Shown one piece after another: positions 44,685 through 52,670 of a stretch of 64,000 bases of DNA. The DNA lies in contig NZ_CP109785.1 in NCBI RefSeq assembly GCF_025913575.1, forward strand, positions 1,860,001 to 1,924,000. The letters run 5' to 3'. The notes under the pieces were generated by a model. It was given only the letters and a program-made list of their open reading frames with translations, was not told the DNA's origin and did not search any database. The DNA comes from Halocatena marina. Its GTDB lineage: Archaea; Halobacteriota; Halobacteria; Halobacteriales; Haloarculaceae. Positions within the stretch are counted from its first letter, which is position 1; every line of letters starts with the position of its first letter. Made by a program: the position numbers and the translations under genes.

Positions 44685-45899
44685 ATGGAATACGAAACCA
44701 CAATCTACGAGGAATGGGATGTCCCGCGCGTCATCAACGCTGCGGGCACAAAAACACGAATTGGTGGGAGTCGCATCCGACCAGAGGCAGTTGAGGCGAT
44801 GAGCCGGGCTTCGGAGTCGTTCGTCCGCCTTTCGGATCTACAAGTCCGTGCAGGTGAACTCATCTCCGAAGTGACCGGTGCGGAGAGCGGCTACGTTGCT
44901 AGCGGCGCGGCGGCCTGCATGACGCTCGCGGCAGCGGCTGCCATCGCTGGGGACGACCTCGGAACGATGGCCCGTCTTCCCGACACAGAGAACGTTCCGA
45001 ACGAGATCGTAATGGCTCGGACACACCGAAATGGCTACGATCACGCGTTTCGCGCGGCAGGCGCGCGCATCGTCGATGTCGGGAATAACGACGTCTCGCT
45101 CGGCACGGGATCGAACAGCACCGAGCCGTGGGAGATCGCTGATGCCATCAACGAAAAAACTGTCGCGGTCGGCTATATGGAGAAAGTGTACAGCACGCCA
45201 CCGCTAGAGACGGTCGTCGATATCGCTCACGAGCATGATGTTCCGGTCATCGTTGACGCTGCGGCCGAAGTACCCCCACGCGAGAATCTCTCGGCGTTCG
45301 TCGATGCGGGCGCGGACATGGTCGTCTTCAGCGGTGGAAAAGCCATCCGTGGACCGCAGACGACCGGCATTCTCGCAGCCAAACGCGAATACGTTCGATC
45401 GGCCGCGCTCCAACACCTCGACATGCACGTTGCCGAAGCGGTCTGGGAACCGCCGGAAGAACTGTTCAACAAAGAACAGCTCGCAGGTGTTCCACGACAG
45501 GGTATCGGTCGTCCGCTGAAAGTCGGGAAAGAAGAACTCGCTGGCCTCATTGCGGCGCTCGAATCGTTCGTGGCGGAAGATCAGCGCGCGTTGAACGCAG
45601 AATGGGAGGAACGCGTCGAGCTTGTTGCTGATGGTCTCTCGGGAGTTACTGGTGTGTCAACGACGAAACGAGCGGGTGGGAAGCTGATGGTCGCACCCGA
45701 ACTCTTTATCGAAATTGATTCTGACAACGCTGCGCTCGATGCCATCGAGCTCGTTGGTTCGCTCCGAACAGAAACACCCCGCATTTTTGTCGGCTCAGAC
45801 GATCTCCCAGACGCGTTCACGATCAATCCGATGTGTCTTACCGACGAAGAAGCAGCGTACGTGATCGAACGGCTCCAAAGCCATCTCACAGACAGCTGA
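44685..45899 (+). CDS. SelA-fold PLP lyase (D-glucosaminate ammonia-lyase-like)
   Basis: 404 residues from the ATG at 44685. A fold-type I PLP enzyme of the SelA/DgaE group. Features are VINAAGTKTRIGGSRIRPEAVEAM, VTGAESGYVASGAAACMTLAAAAAI and DVPVIVDAAAEVPPRENL, and the PLP lysine in DMVVFSGGKAIRGPQTTGILAAK. The SGGKxIRGPQxTG motif is typical of glucosaminate-6-phosphate ammonia-lyases rather than selenocysteine synthases, and no selenocysteine machinery is visible. It would convert a 2-amino sugar acid to a 2-keto-3-deoxy acid plus ammonia. Divergence from glucose dehydrogenase supports this; whether the substrate is phosphorylated is unknown. Confidence 0.85.
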   Translation: MEYETTIYEEWDVPRVINAAGTKTRIGGSRIRPEAVEAMSRASESFVRLSDLQVRAGELISEVTGAESGYVASGAAACMTLAAAAAIAGDDLGTMARLPDTENVPNEIVMARTHRNGYDHAFRAAGARIVDVGNNDVSLGTGSNSTEPWEIADAINEKTVAVGYMEKVYSTPPLETVVDIAHEHDVPVIVDAAAEVPPRENLSAFVDAGADMVVFSGGKAIRGPQTTGILAAKREYVRSAALQHLDMHVAEAVWEPPEELFNKEQLAGVPRQGIGRPLKVGKEELAGLIAALESFVAEDQRALNAEWEERVELVADGLSGVTGVSTTKRAGGKLMVAPELFIEIDSDNAALDAIELVGSLRTETPRIFVGSDDLPDAFTINPMCLTDEEAAYVIERLQSHLTDS

Positions 45900-46238
45900 T
45901 AGCTATTGTTATTTGGAGCACTGCTGTATCAGTGCGGTTGATCGACAGGAAAAACAGATGGCTCCTCGGTAGCGTCGGACTGAGGAGAAACACTCGTGCA
46001 GTCGTACCAATGCACTGAGCGAGTTGCACAGATATTCGTCGCAGACATCATGAATTGACCATGTCCATCATCACTACCAGATCCGTGAACTTGATCGATG
46101 TGGCCCAAAATGTCCGAGAGGTTCACTTTCGGGAAAGAAATCAATGCTTCATAGCACGAGGCAAAGCCAGCTCAAAAACGGATTACAGCAGATCAGGGGC
46201 ACAACGGCTATATGAGTGGATCGCATCTGCCCGGTGAG
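45900..46238. other. Intergenic region with no recognised feature
   Basis: About 340 bases between co-directional genes. I see no supported gene or repeat. Confidence 0.45.
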
Positions 46239-46979
46239 ATGGTCCGACCGGCAATTCAGCTGCACACGCTTCGCACACTCGATGAACCGCTGACCCAAAC
46301 GCTCCACCGCGTCGCTGATACGATATACGAAGGAGTAGAGTTCGCTGGACTCGGCGACGAATCGCCCTCGACCATTGCTACCACGCTTGAGAGCACTGGT
46401 CTCGACCCCGTCGGTGCGCACGTTGGACTCGACGCGCTGGAGACCGACTACGAGTCGACGATCGCTGCCTACGAGGCACTTGGGTGTGAACGGATTGTCG
46501 TCCCGTCGTACGGTGCAGACGAGTTCTCCTCTGACACAATCTCCGAGGCCGCGGATCGACTCTCGGTGCTCACTGACCGCCTCGCTGACGATGGATTCGA
46601 GACCTTGTATCACAACCACGCCTACGAGTTCAGTAGATACGACGATACCATCGCTTACGACGCGCTCGTTACTCAGACAGATGACCGACTCGGACTGGAG
46701 TTCGATACCGGACTCGCGCGCTACGGCGGTGTCGATCCGAGCACGTATCTCGAACGCTACGCCGACCGTTGTTCGCTCGTTCACCTGACAGACACAATTC
46801 CTGAGAGCGATGCCACGCTTCACGTGGATCTCGGCGAGGGAGTCGTCGCCCTCGATGCATGCGTTGATGCAGCAGCCGACGCCGACTGGCTCATACACGA
46901 AAACGGACTGACGTCGAATCCATCGGCAACACTCGAATCGAGCGCAACCTGCATCGAGACGTTGCTCAACACCGTCTGA
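46239..46979 (+). CDS. Sugar phosphate isomerase/epimerase family TIM barrel
   Basis: 246 residues from the ATG at 46239, where the family usually begins (MVRPAIQLHTLRTLDEPL); an in-frame ATG at 46212 is possible. An AP-endonuclease-2-type xylose-isomerase-like barrel. Probable metal ligands lie in YEGVEFAG (Glu), LYHNHAYEF (His), LGLEFDTGLARYGGVDP (Asp) and SLVHLTD (His). Such enzymes isomerise or epimerise sugars, or act as 3-keto-glycoside lyases when encoded beside Gfo/Idh/MocA proteins. Two Gfo/Idh/MocA genes follow on the same strand. Confidence 0.85.
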   Translation: MVRPAIQLHTLRTLDEPLTQTLHRVADTIYEGVEFAGLGDESPSTIATTLESTGLDPVGAHVGLDALETDYESTIAAYEALGCERIVVPSYGADEFSSDTISEAADRLSVLTDRLADDGFETLYHNHAYEFSRYDDTIAYDALVTQTDDRLGLEFDTGLARYGGVDPSTYLERYADRCSLVHLTDTIPESDATLHVDLGEGVVALDACVDAAADADWLIHENGLTSNPSATLESSATCIETLLNTV

Positions 46980-47060
46980 ATCATTTTCGAACTCGAACTG
47001 CGGTAGAATGATACGTAAGATAATAGATGGCGATGACGTGGGTATAGTGTTCGGAGGCAA

Positions 47061-47068
47061 ATACTTAT
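47061..47068 (+). promoter_or_regulatory. TATA-like box of the Gfo/Idh/MocA pair
   Basis: ATACTTAT lies about 27 bases before the ATG at 47093, consistent with a leaderless two-gene transcript. Confidence 0.4.
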
Positions 47069-47092
47069 CAGAGAGGCAGCAAACATAGCCGT

Positions 47093-48052
47093 ATGCGACG
47101 CATCGTCATCGTAGGGCGGAAGACGGCGGTGCAAGCCCACGCGGAACGGTACGCCTGTTTCGACGACGCGACCATCACTGGCGTCGTAGAACACGATGAT
47201 GAAGTCGATATCGACGCGCCGAGCTATGATTCGCTGGCAACTGCGCTTGATGCTCACGAAGTCGATGCGGTAGATATCTGTGGACCGGGAGCTGCCTCCA
47301 CCGATGCTCTTGACACCGCACTCGCGGCAGGAATACCAGTTCGTTGCGATCCACCGTTCGCACTCGATGAGCAGAGATTCGACCGACTCGTCTCGCGGGC
47401 GTCGAATACGAGCGGATGGTTGATGGCCCACTCTCCGCACCGATTCTCTCGGCTCTATGAACGGCTCCGATCGAGCGTCGAGACGGGCGGCATCGGAGCG
47501 ATTGGTGTTGCACGGATCAAACGAACCGCACCGTTCGACGGTCCTGGGTGGAACGTCTCGTACACCGGGATCGACACCACCCACGAGAACACGCTCTGTG
47601 CGATTCTCGCCCACGATTTCGATGTTCTCGACTGGACGTTCGGCACCGTCGATCGCGTTTTCGTCCGGAAGCGTTCTGCCGGGCGATACGATCACGTACA
47701 CGCACTTCTCTCGTTTCGCAATGGAGGACGGGCAACCGTCGAGACAACGTGGGATAGCGACGTTACGCCATCTCCCCGGGTCGAAGTCGAGTACAGCGGT
47801 AACCACGGACGTGTCGATTTCAGCGAGCGTGACGCATCAACTGCCCTCCGCGGTGAGGAGTGCTCGTTGACGGTCGATCCGCTCGAAGACGACTGTCGCG
47901 GTCGGCTCCTCCGGACATTTATCGACCGGCTTCGGGGGGTTGAACGTCCACCATCGGATGTGGCACCCGAGAACGCCTCGCAGATCGCCATCGCTGCTCG
48001 CCGTTCCATCGATAAGAGCATTCCAGTTTCCCTTACGGAGGGAGAAACGTGA
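47093..48052 (+). CDS. Degenerate Gfo/Idh/MocA family protein
   Basis: 319 residues with the two-domain family layout, but key motifs are altered. The nucleotide loop reads IVIVGRKTAVQAHAERY instead of GxGxxG. The catalytic EKP lysine position reads RCDPPFALDE, so the Lys is replaced by Pro. The C-terminal domain still shows ILAHDFDVLDWTFGTVDRVF, DHVHALLSFRNGGRATVETTWDS and VEVEYSGNHGRVDFSE, as in active relatives. It may be a non-catalytic partner of the next Gfo/Idh/MocA protein, whose start overlaps its stop by four bases, or it may use different chemistry. Confidence 0.82.
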   Translation: MRRIVIVGRKTAVQAHAERYACFDDATITGVVEHDDEVDIDAPSYDSLATALDAHEVDAVDICGPGAASTDALDTALAAGIPVRCDPPFALDEQRFDRLVSRASNTSGWLMAHSPHRFSRLYERLRSSVETGGIGAIGVARIKRTAPFDGPGWNVSYTGIDTTHENTLCAILAHDFDVLDWTFGTVDRVFVRKRSAGRYDHVHALLSFRNGGRATVETTWDSDVTPSPRVEVEYSGNHGRVDFSERDASTALRGEECSLTVDPLEDDCRGRLLRTFIDRLRGVERPPSDVAPENASQIAIAARRSIDKSIPVSLTEGET

Positions 48053-49035
48053 CCGTTCGCATCGGTATCTGCTCAACTGCCCACGTTAACGCTGAGGTGT
48101 ACGCAGCACTCGTATCACAGCTCCCGGGAGCCGATCTCGTCGGACTCTCAGACGATAAGCCAGAACGTGCACGGCGGCAGGCGAACGCAGTCGGCGTGTC
48201 GGTGCTGTCACACCGCGAGCTACTACGTCGGGTCGACGGTGTGGTTATCTGTTCACCGACAGCCGTTCACGACGAGTTGATCACCCTCGCTCTTGACCAC
48301 GACGTCGCTATCCTCTGTGAAAAGCCGCTTGCAACTGCACTCTCGGAGGCGAAAACGATCCGTGAGCGGTGCGTACGCAGTGACCTCGTTACCGGAATGG
48401 CGATGCCGATCCGCTGTAGTCGACCGATGCGACGCCTCAAGGAACGCTACGAATCGGGGGATCTCGGCGATCTCGTCGCCGTTTCAGGGATCAATCGGGG
48501 CCGAATGCCCGGCGGCTGGTTCGTTGATCCCGATCTGGCAGGTGGAGGAGCCGTAGCCGACCACACCGATCATATTGTTGATGTGGTCCGCTGGCTCACT
48601 GGCGAAGAAATCCGTGAAGTGTACGCCGAAACGGCCACCCAGTTTTACGATATCCCGGTCGAGGACGTGAACCTGCTGTCGATGGAACTGACCGGTGGCG
48701 CATCCTTCCTCCTCGACGGCTCGTGGAGCACTCCACAAGCAAATCCGTTTTGGGGAGACGCAGCGGTCGAACTCATCGGAACGGAAAAGACGCTATCAGC
48801 TGATTGCTTCGGCCATCAGTTCAGACATACTCGAGACACGGGACACGGTAAGCCCGTTGAATCTGTTTACTGGGGTGCTGACCCGAACAACGCGCTGTTG
48901 CGCGACTTTGTCGAGTCGATACTGACCGGCCGCGAGCCAGTGACACCAGTCGAAGATGCCGTCCGAACCGTCGCCGTGATAGCAGCTGCGTACGAATCAG
49001 TCGAACGAGGCGAACCCGTCGAAGTTACGTACTGA
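48049..49035 (+). CDS. Gfo/Idh/MocA family oxidoreductase, copy 1 of inverted pair
   Basis: 328 residues. The N-terminal Rossmann domain begins MTVRIGICSTAHVNAEVYAAL and the catalytic lysine is present in ILCEKPLATALSEA. The C-terminal domain includes GRMPGGWFVDPDLAGGGAVA, DHTDHIVDVVRWLTGEEIRE and EDVNLLSMELTGGASFLLDGSWS, with the conserved His of the active site. It oxidises or epimerises a sugar using NAD(P). It is translationally coupled to the degenerate family member upstream (four-base overlap). It is very similar to the convergent gene at 49089. Confidence 0.92.
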   Translation: MTVRIGICSTAHVNAEVYAALVSQLPGADLVGLSDDKPERARRQANAVGVSVLSHRELLRRVDGVVICSPTAVHDELITLALDHDVAILCEKPLATALSEAKTIRERCVRSDLVTGMAMPIRCSRPMRRLKERYESGDLGDLVAVSGINRGRMPGGWFVDPDLAGGGAVADHTDHIVDVVRWLTGEEIREVYAETATQFYDIPVEDVNLLSMELTGGASFLLDGSWSTPQANPFWGDAAVELIGTEKTLSADCFGHQFRHTRDTGHGKPVESVYWGADPNNALLRDFVESILTGREPVTPVEDAVRTVAVIAAAYESVERGEPVEVTY

Positions 49036-49069
49036 CCGCCGATTCGGCTGCCGTCGTGTCCACTCTGTC

Positions 49070-49076
49070 TTTTTTT
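49070..49076 (+). terminator. Oligo-T terminator
   Basis: Seven T residues, 35 bases after the stop at 49035 in the convergent intergenic gap. This is the usual form of archaeal intrinsic terminator. Confidence 0.45.
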
Positions 49077-49088
49077 GAGGAATCAGCC

Positions 49089-50096
49089 TCAGCTCGTCCG
49101 AGCGGTCGTTCCGTCCAGTTCGACTGGCTCGCCCCGTTTCGCGGATTCGAAGGCCGCTTCGACCACGGCAATGTCGTTGACGGCGTCGGATCCCGTCTTC
49201 AGCGGCTGGCGATTTTGTACAACGGCTTCGATGAAATCCTCGATAAGACCTTCATCCGGGTTCGACCCCCAGTACAGCGACCGGATGCCCGGTTCGTTGG
49301 TATCTCGCGTCTGCTTTATTTTCTGGTCGAAGCAGTCGATGGAGATCACACCCTCGGTACCAACGAGGCGGAGCGTCGCATCGCCCCAAAAGTCCCACTC
49401 CTCAGGCCTGCTCCACGAGCCATCGAGAACGAACTCCGTTCCGTCGGTCAGTTCCATCGACAGCAGGTTCACGTCCTCGACCGGGATGTCGTGGAATCGT
49501 GTATCAGTTTCGGCGTACACCTCGCGGATTTCTTCGCCAGTGAGCCAGCGAACCACGTCGACAATGTGTACCGAATGATCCGTGACTGCACCACCGCCCG
49601 CGAGGTCGGGGTCGACAAACCAGCCACCGGGCATCTTCCCACGGTTCGTCCCGCTGAGGAAGTGGAGTTCGCCGAGCGCACCATTCTCTACCGCTGTCCT
49701 TGCGTTCCGGACCGGTTGGGTGAACCGAAGGGGCATCGCCACACCGAGGTGGATATCTGCTTTACTGGCACTGTCAACCATTTTCTGTGCCTGAGCGACG
49801 GTCGGAGCCAGCGGCTTCTCACAGAGGACATCGACACCAGCGGCCGCTGCACGATCGACCCACGCGGCGTGAGCAGCGTTCTCCGAACAGACGATGACTG
49901 CATCAACCGCGGCGAGGAGTTCGTCCGGCGCACGAAAGTCGACGCCGTATTCGTCAGCTTTCGCGCGGGCGTCGTCGATCCGGTCGCCGGTCTCCGTGAC
50001 GCCGACAAACTCGACAGCAGTGAGCTCAGTTAGGCAGGCGGCATACGAGTTCGCGTGGAGATGCGCGGTCGAACAAATACCGATGCGGACCGTCAC
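49089..50096 (-). CDS. Gfo/Idh/MocA family oxidoreductase, copy 2 of inverted pair
   Basis: 335 residues. Rossmann start MTVRIGICSTAHLHANSYAA, catalytic lysine in DVLCEKPLAPTVAQA, and the substrate-domain block GKMPGGWFVDPDLAGGGAVT with DHSVHIVDVVRWLTGEEIRE, nearly identical to the convergent copy at 48049. Only the outer thirds differ appreciably. Its start overlaps the end of the upstream minus-strand gene (50093) by four bases, so the two are coupled. It is likely to act on the same or a related sugar as copy 1. Confidence 0.92.
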   Translation of the reverse strand: MTVRIGICSTAHLHANSYAACLTELTAVEFVGVTETGDRIDDARAKADEYGVDFRAPDELLAAVDAVIVCSENAAHAAWVDRAAAAGVDVLCEKPLAPTVAQAQKMVDSASKADIHLGVAMPLRFTQPVRNARTAVENGALGELHFLSGTNRGKMPGGWFVDPDLAGGGAVTDHSVHIVDVVRWLTGEEIREVYAETDTRFHDIPVEDVNLLSMELTDGTEFVLDGSWSRPEEWDFWGDATLRLVGTEGVISIDCFDQKIKQTRDTNEPGIRSLYWGSNPDEGLIEDFIEAVVQNRQPLKTGSDAVNDIAVVEAAFESAKRGEPVELDGTTARTS

Positions 50097-51091
50097 GCGC
50101 CCACCTCCGTCGGAGAGACGGGCTCTCCGCGCTCGCTGGACTCGATGGCCGCGAGCGCGATTCTGACTGCCTGACGGGCATCGTCGGGCGTAATATCGGG
50201 GTCATGTCCGGTCTCCGCACACTCGATGAAGTGTTCGAGCTCCGTCGTGTAGGGGCTTTTCACGAGCGGGCTGGTGGGAGCGTTCGTTCCTTCAGCACCA
50301 CCAGAGACGCGGACAGCAGATTCGTCTCGTGAATCGAACTCCAGCATTCCTTCGTCGCCAGCGAATTCGTAACTGGTCGTGAACGGCGTCCCCTCCGGGT
50401 ATCCCCACGACGCCTCGACGTGACCGACGGTTCCGTCTGCAAACCGCAGTACGACCGAGGAGTGCTGGTTGAGGTGACCATCGTCCCACTCAGCCGTGCG
50501 GGCGAATACGTGGTCAACCTCGCCAACGAGCCAGCGGAGATAATCGAAATCGTGAATTGCCATGTCGAGCAGCACGCCTCCGCTCTGTTCTTTGTCACTG
50601 AACCATGAATTGCTGGCATATCGCGGCGGAGCGGAGAACCGTTCGGTGCGAACTGTTCCGAGGGAGCCAATCTCACCAGCATTGATTCGTCGCCTCGCCT
50701 CGACGTATTCGGGGAAATATCGCACCACGTGACCGGTCATGAAGGTGATTCCGGCGTCGTTCACCGCATCGACGATGGCGTCGGTTCCCTCGGCAGTCCG
50801 TGAGAGTGGTTTCTCACAAAACGCGTCAAGACCACGTTCTGCGGCCGCTACGACGAGCGGTCGGTGTGTCGGTGTCGGCGTACAGATATCGACGGCCGTC
50901 ACGTCGGCCTCGTCCATCATTGTCTTTGCATCGTCATAGAGATCGGCATGCGGTGCATGCGCTTTGGCAAACGACGATCGGTCGTCCCCGAACGACGCGA
51001 CCGCCACCACCTCGGCGTCAGCGATCTGCTGGTAGCTGGTAGCATGCGTCGTGGCCATGAAGCCACTCCCCACTAATCCAATTCGTTGCAT
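50093..51091 (-). CDS. Gfo/Idh/MocA family oxidoreductase (inositol-dehydrogenase-like)
   Basis: 332 residues from the ATG at 51091. Rossmann motif MQRIGLVGSGFMATTHATSY, catalytic Lys in AFCEKPLSRTAEGTD, and substrate-domain motifs GHVVRYFPEYVEARRRINAGEIGSLGTVRTERFSAPP and GGVLLDMAIHDFDYLRWLVGEV, with the active-site Asp and His. The layout is of the myo-inositol/scyllo-inositol dehydrogenase subgroup, although the family's substrates are broad. It is first in a two-gene minus-strand unit with the gene at 49089 and lies just downstream of the Orc1/Cdc6 gene. Confidence 0.92.
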   Translation of the reverse strand: MQRIGLVGSGFMATTHATSYQQIADAEVVAVASFGDDRSSFAKAHAPHADLYDDAKTMMDEADVTAVDICTPTPTHRPLVVAAAERGLDAFCEKPLSRTAEGTDAIVDAVNDAGITFMTGHVVRYFPEYVEARRRINAGEIGSLGTVRTERFSAPPRYASNSWFSDKEQSGGVLLDMAIHDFDYLRWLVGEVDHVFARTAEWDDGHLNQHSSVVLRFADGTVGHVEASWGYPEGTPFTTSYEFAGDEGMLEFDSRDESAVRVSGGAEGTNAPTSPLVKSPYTTELEHFIECAETGHDPDITPDDARQAVRIALAAIESSERGEPVSPTEVGA

Positions 51092-51146
51092 CACCACCAC
51101 GTTGTGGAACTGGTACTATTAAACCTTCTGCAGTGATGGGTCGTTC

Positions 51147-52424
51147 TTAAATATTCGACCACGTGGTGCGAGTGGTTCCAGCAGCGACGCCAACACCAGC
51201 AAAGCGGTCGCTTTCGTCGAACACCGAGAGGATAACCGACGGATCTTCGAGTAAACGGTGACGGAGGTGACTCCCGCGAGCGCGCCCGCCACCGGTCCGA
51301 GTGATATCGAGTACTTCGAGGAACTCCCACTCGCGCAGGAGATCGTGGACACGACGCTTCGAGAGCGCTTCCAAGCCAGTGTCAGCGCAGACATCTTCGT
51401 AGGCAGCGTACACGTCGGGCGTTTTGAACGTCCGCGTCTTCTCGACAAGTGCTAACGAGACGACCGCAAGTAGCGTCGCTTTCTGCTGTATCGTCGCGCC
51501 CGCAAATAGCGCCCGGAACCGATCTCGTTCGGCAAGCGTGGTTGCGTCTCGAACGTGCTCAACGGTAAGCGCATCCGATCCGTCACTCGAAGCGAGTTCC
51601 CCAGCGTGTCGCAGCAGATTGATCGCCTTTCGTGCGTCGCCGTGTTCCTCTGCTGCGAGTGATGCACACTCAGACACCACGTCCTCAGAGAGCACATCAG
51701 CACCGAATGCAGCCGTGCGGTTGTTGAGGATCGCGTGAAGATCCTCACGGTTATACGGCGTAAAGACGATTTCACGCTCTTGAAGGCTGCTCTTGACGCG
51801 TTCTCGAAGCTGACTCCTGTATTTGATCTTGTTGCTAATACCGACGAGACCGACAGAACAGCGATCAATTTTCCCAGCCTCCGTTGCGCGTGATAATTGC
51901 AATAGGATGTCGTCGTCTTCGAGACAGTCGACCTCATCCAAGACGGTGAGCACAACGTCGAACCGTGTATCGAGAACGTCCCAGAGTTGTTCGTAATACT
52001 GAGAACGCCCGACACCAGTTTCAGGCACGACGAGTCCGGTTTTCTCAGAATCATTCAATCTCCGGACCATCGCTCTGATTGCGCGTGTTTCCGTGTTCTC
52101 TTGTGAACAGTCGACAACCACACGACCAACCGAGACGCCGTTTTCGGACGCGGTATCGACGATTTGGTTCGTCGCGTATCCTGCACAGAGCGATTTTCCG
52201 GATCCTGTTTTCCCGTACAGAAAGACGTTACTCGGCGTCTCTCCTGTCACAGCGGGATTCAGCGCGCTGGCGAGACGGCGAATTTCCTCATTACGGGCGG
52301 CGATGTGCTCTGGCTCTGGAACGTGACCGACATCAAGCAAGAGCTTTTCTGAAAAGATGCTGTCCCGTGCGCTGAACACGTCGTCAAGGGCGTTTGCGTT
52401 TTCCCGTCCGTCGTCCCGTGTCAT
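51147..52424 (-). CDS. orc: Orc1/Cdc6 replication initiator
   Basis: 425 residues. An AAA+ domain with Walker A in FLYGKTGSGKSLCAGYATN (about residue 70), Walker B in DVVLTVLDEVDCLEDDDILL, sensor 1 in VGLVGISNKI and sensor 2 in HGDARKAINLLRHAGELA. A C-terminal winged helix follows (KRRVHDLLREWEFLEVLDITRTGGGRARGSHLRHRL) that binds origin DNA. All motifs are intact, so it is probably functional. Such paralogues in haloarchaea usually sit beside their own origin. A candidate origin box and a copy of the 20-bp dyad lie just upstream. It is embedded in sugar genes unrelated to replication. Confidence 0.96.
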   Translation of the reverse strand: MTRDDGRENANALDDVFSARDSIFSEKLLLDVGHVPEPEHIAARNEEIRRLASALNPAVTGETPSNVFLYGKTGSGKSLCAGYATNQIVDTASENGVSVGRVVVDCSQENTETRAIRAMVRRLNDSEKTGLVVPETGVGRSQYYEQLWDVLDTRFDVVLTVLDEVDCLEDDDILLQLSRATEAGKIDRCSVGLVGISNKIKYRSQLRERVKSSLQEREIVFTPYNREDLHAILNNRTAAFGADVLSEDVVSECASLAAEEHGDARKAINLLRHAGELASSDGSDALTVEHVRDATTLAERDRFRALFAGATIQQKATLLAVVSLALVEKTRTFKTPDVYAAYEDVCADTGLEALSKRRVHDLLREWEFLEVLDITRTGGGRARGSHLRHRLLEDPSVILSVFDESDRFAGVGVAAGTTRTTWSNI

Positions 52425-52530
52425 TCGATGACACTATAGCGACGATCCTGATAAACTCGTCGGGCGGCCCACCGAACCGAATTGGTCCGTCACACGGGTC
52501 GGTAAGTATTCTAATGCACCGCTCTCCACT

Positions 52531-52550
52531 CCCCCTCCCCTCGTTTCACC
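52531..52550 (-). promoter_or_regulatory. Possible origin recognition box
   Basis: The minus strand reads GGTGAAACGAGGGGAGGGGG, combining a TGAAAC-like core with a G-run as in haloarchaeal origin recognition boxes. It lies about 107 bases upstream of the Orc1/Cdc6 start. Only one copy is visible, while origins usually have an inverted pair and an AT-rich unwinding element. Confidence 0.4.
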
Positions 52551-52559
52551 TGTATCTCG

Positions 52560-52579
52560 TTACAAGCCTACGTCTGTAA
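52560..52579 (+). repeat. 20-bp dispersed dyad, copy 4
   Basis: TTACAAGCCTACGTCTGTAA, flanked by CG on both sides, lies 136 bases upstream of the Orc1/Cdc6 start and next to the possible origin box. Confidence 0.65.
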
Positions 52580-52670
52580 CGATGGGAGACGCTGTTGAAC
52601 GGACACGTATCAAAAGCTGTTCGATGTGTGGTGATCACAGACGGTAGAATCAGGACGTACTGAAAAATCG

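Noticed and set aside
44685..45899. Selenocysteine synthase (SelA) function
   Set aside because: The PLP-lysine motif is of the glucosaminate-lyase type, there is no SelB, SelD or tRNA-Sec nearby, and archaea do not use SelA for selenocysteine synthesis.
46149..47806. Two long minus-strand frames opposite the isomerase and the first Gfo/Idh/MocA gene
   Set aside because: Both are shadows of genes with clear family motifs; their translated composition is Cys and Arg rich and atypical for haloarchaea.
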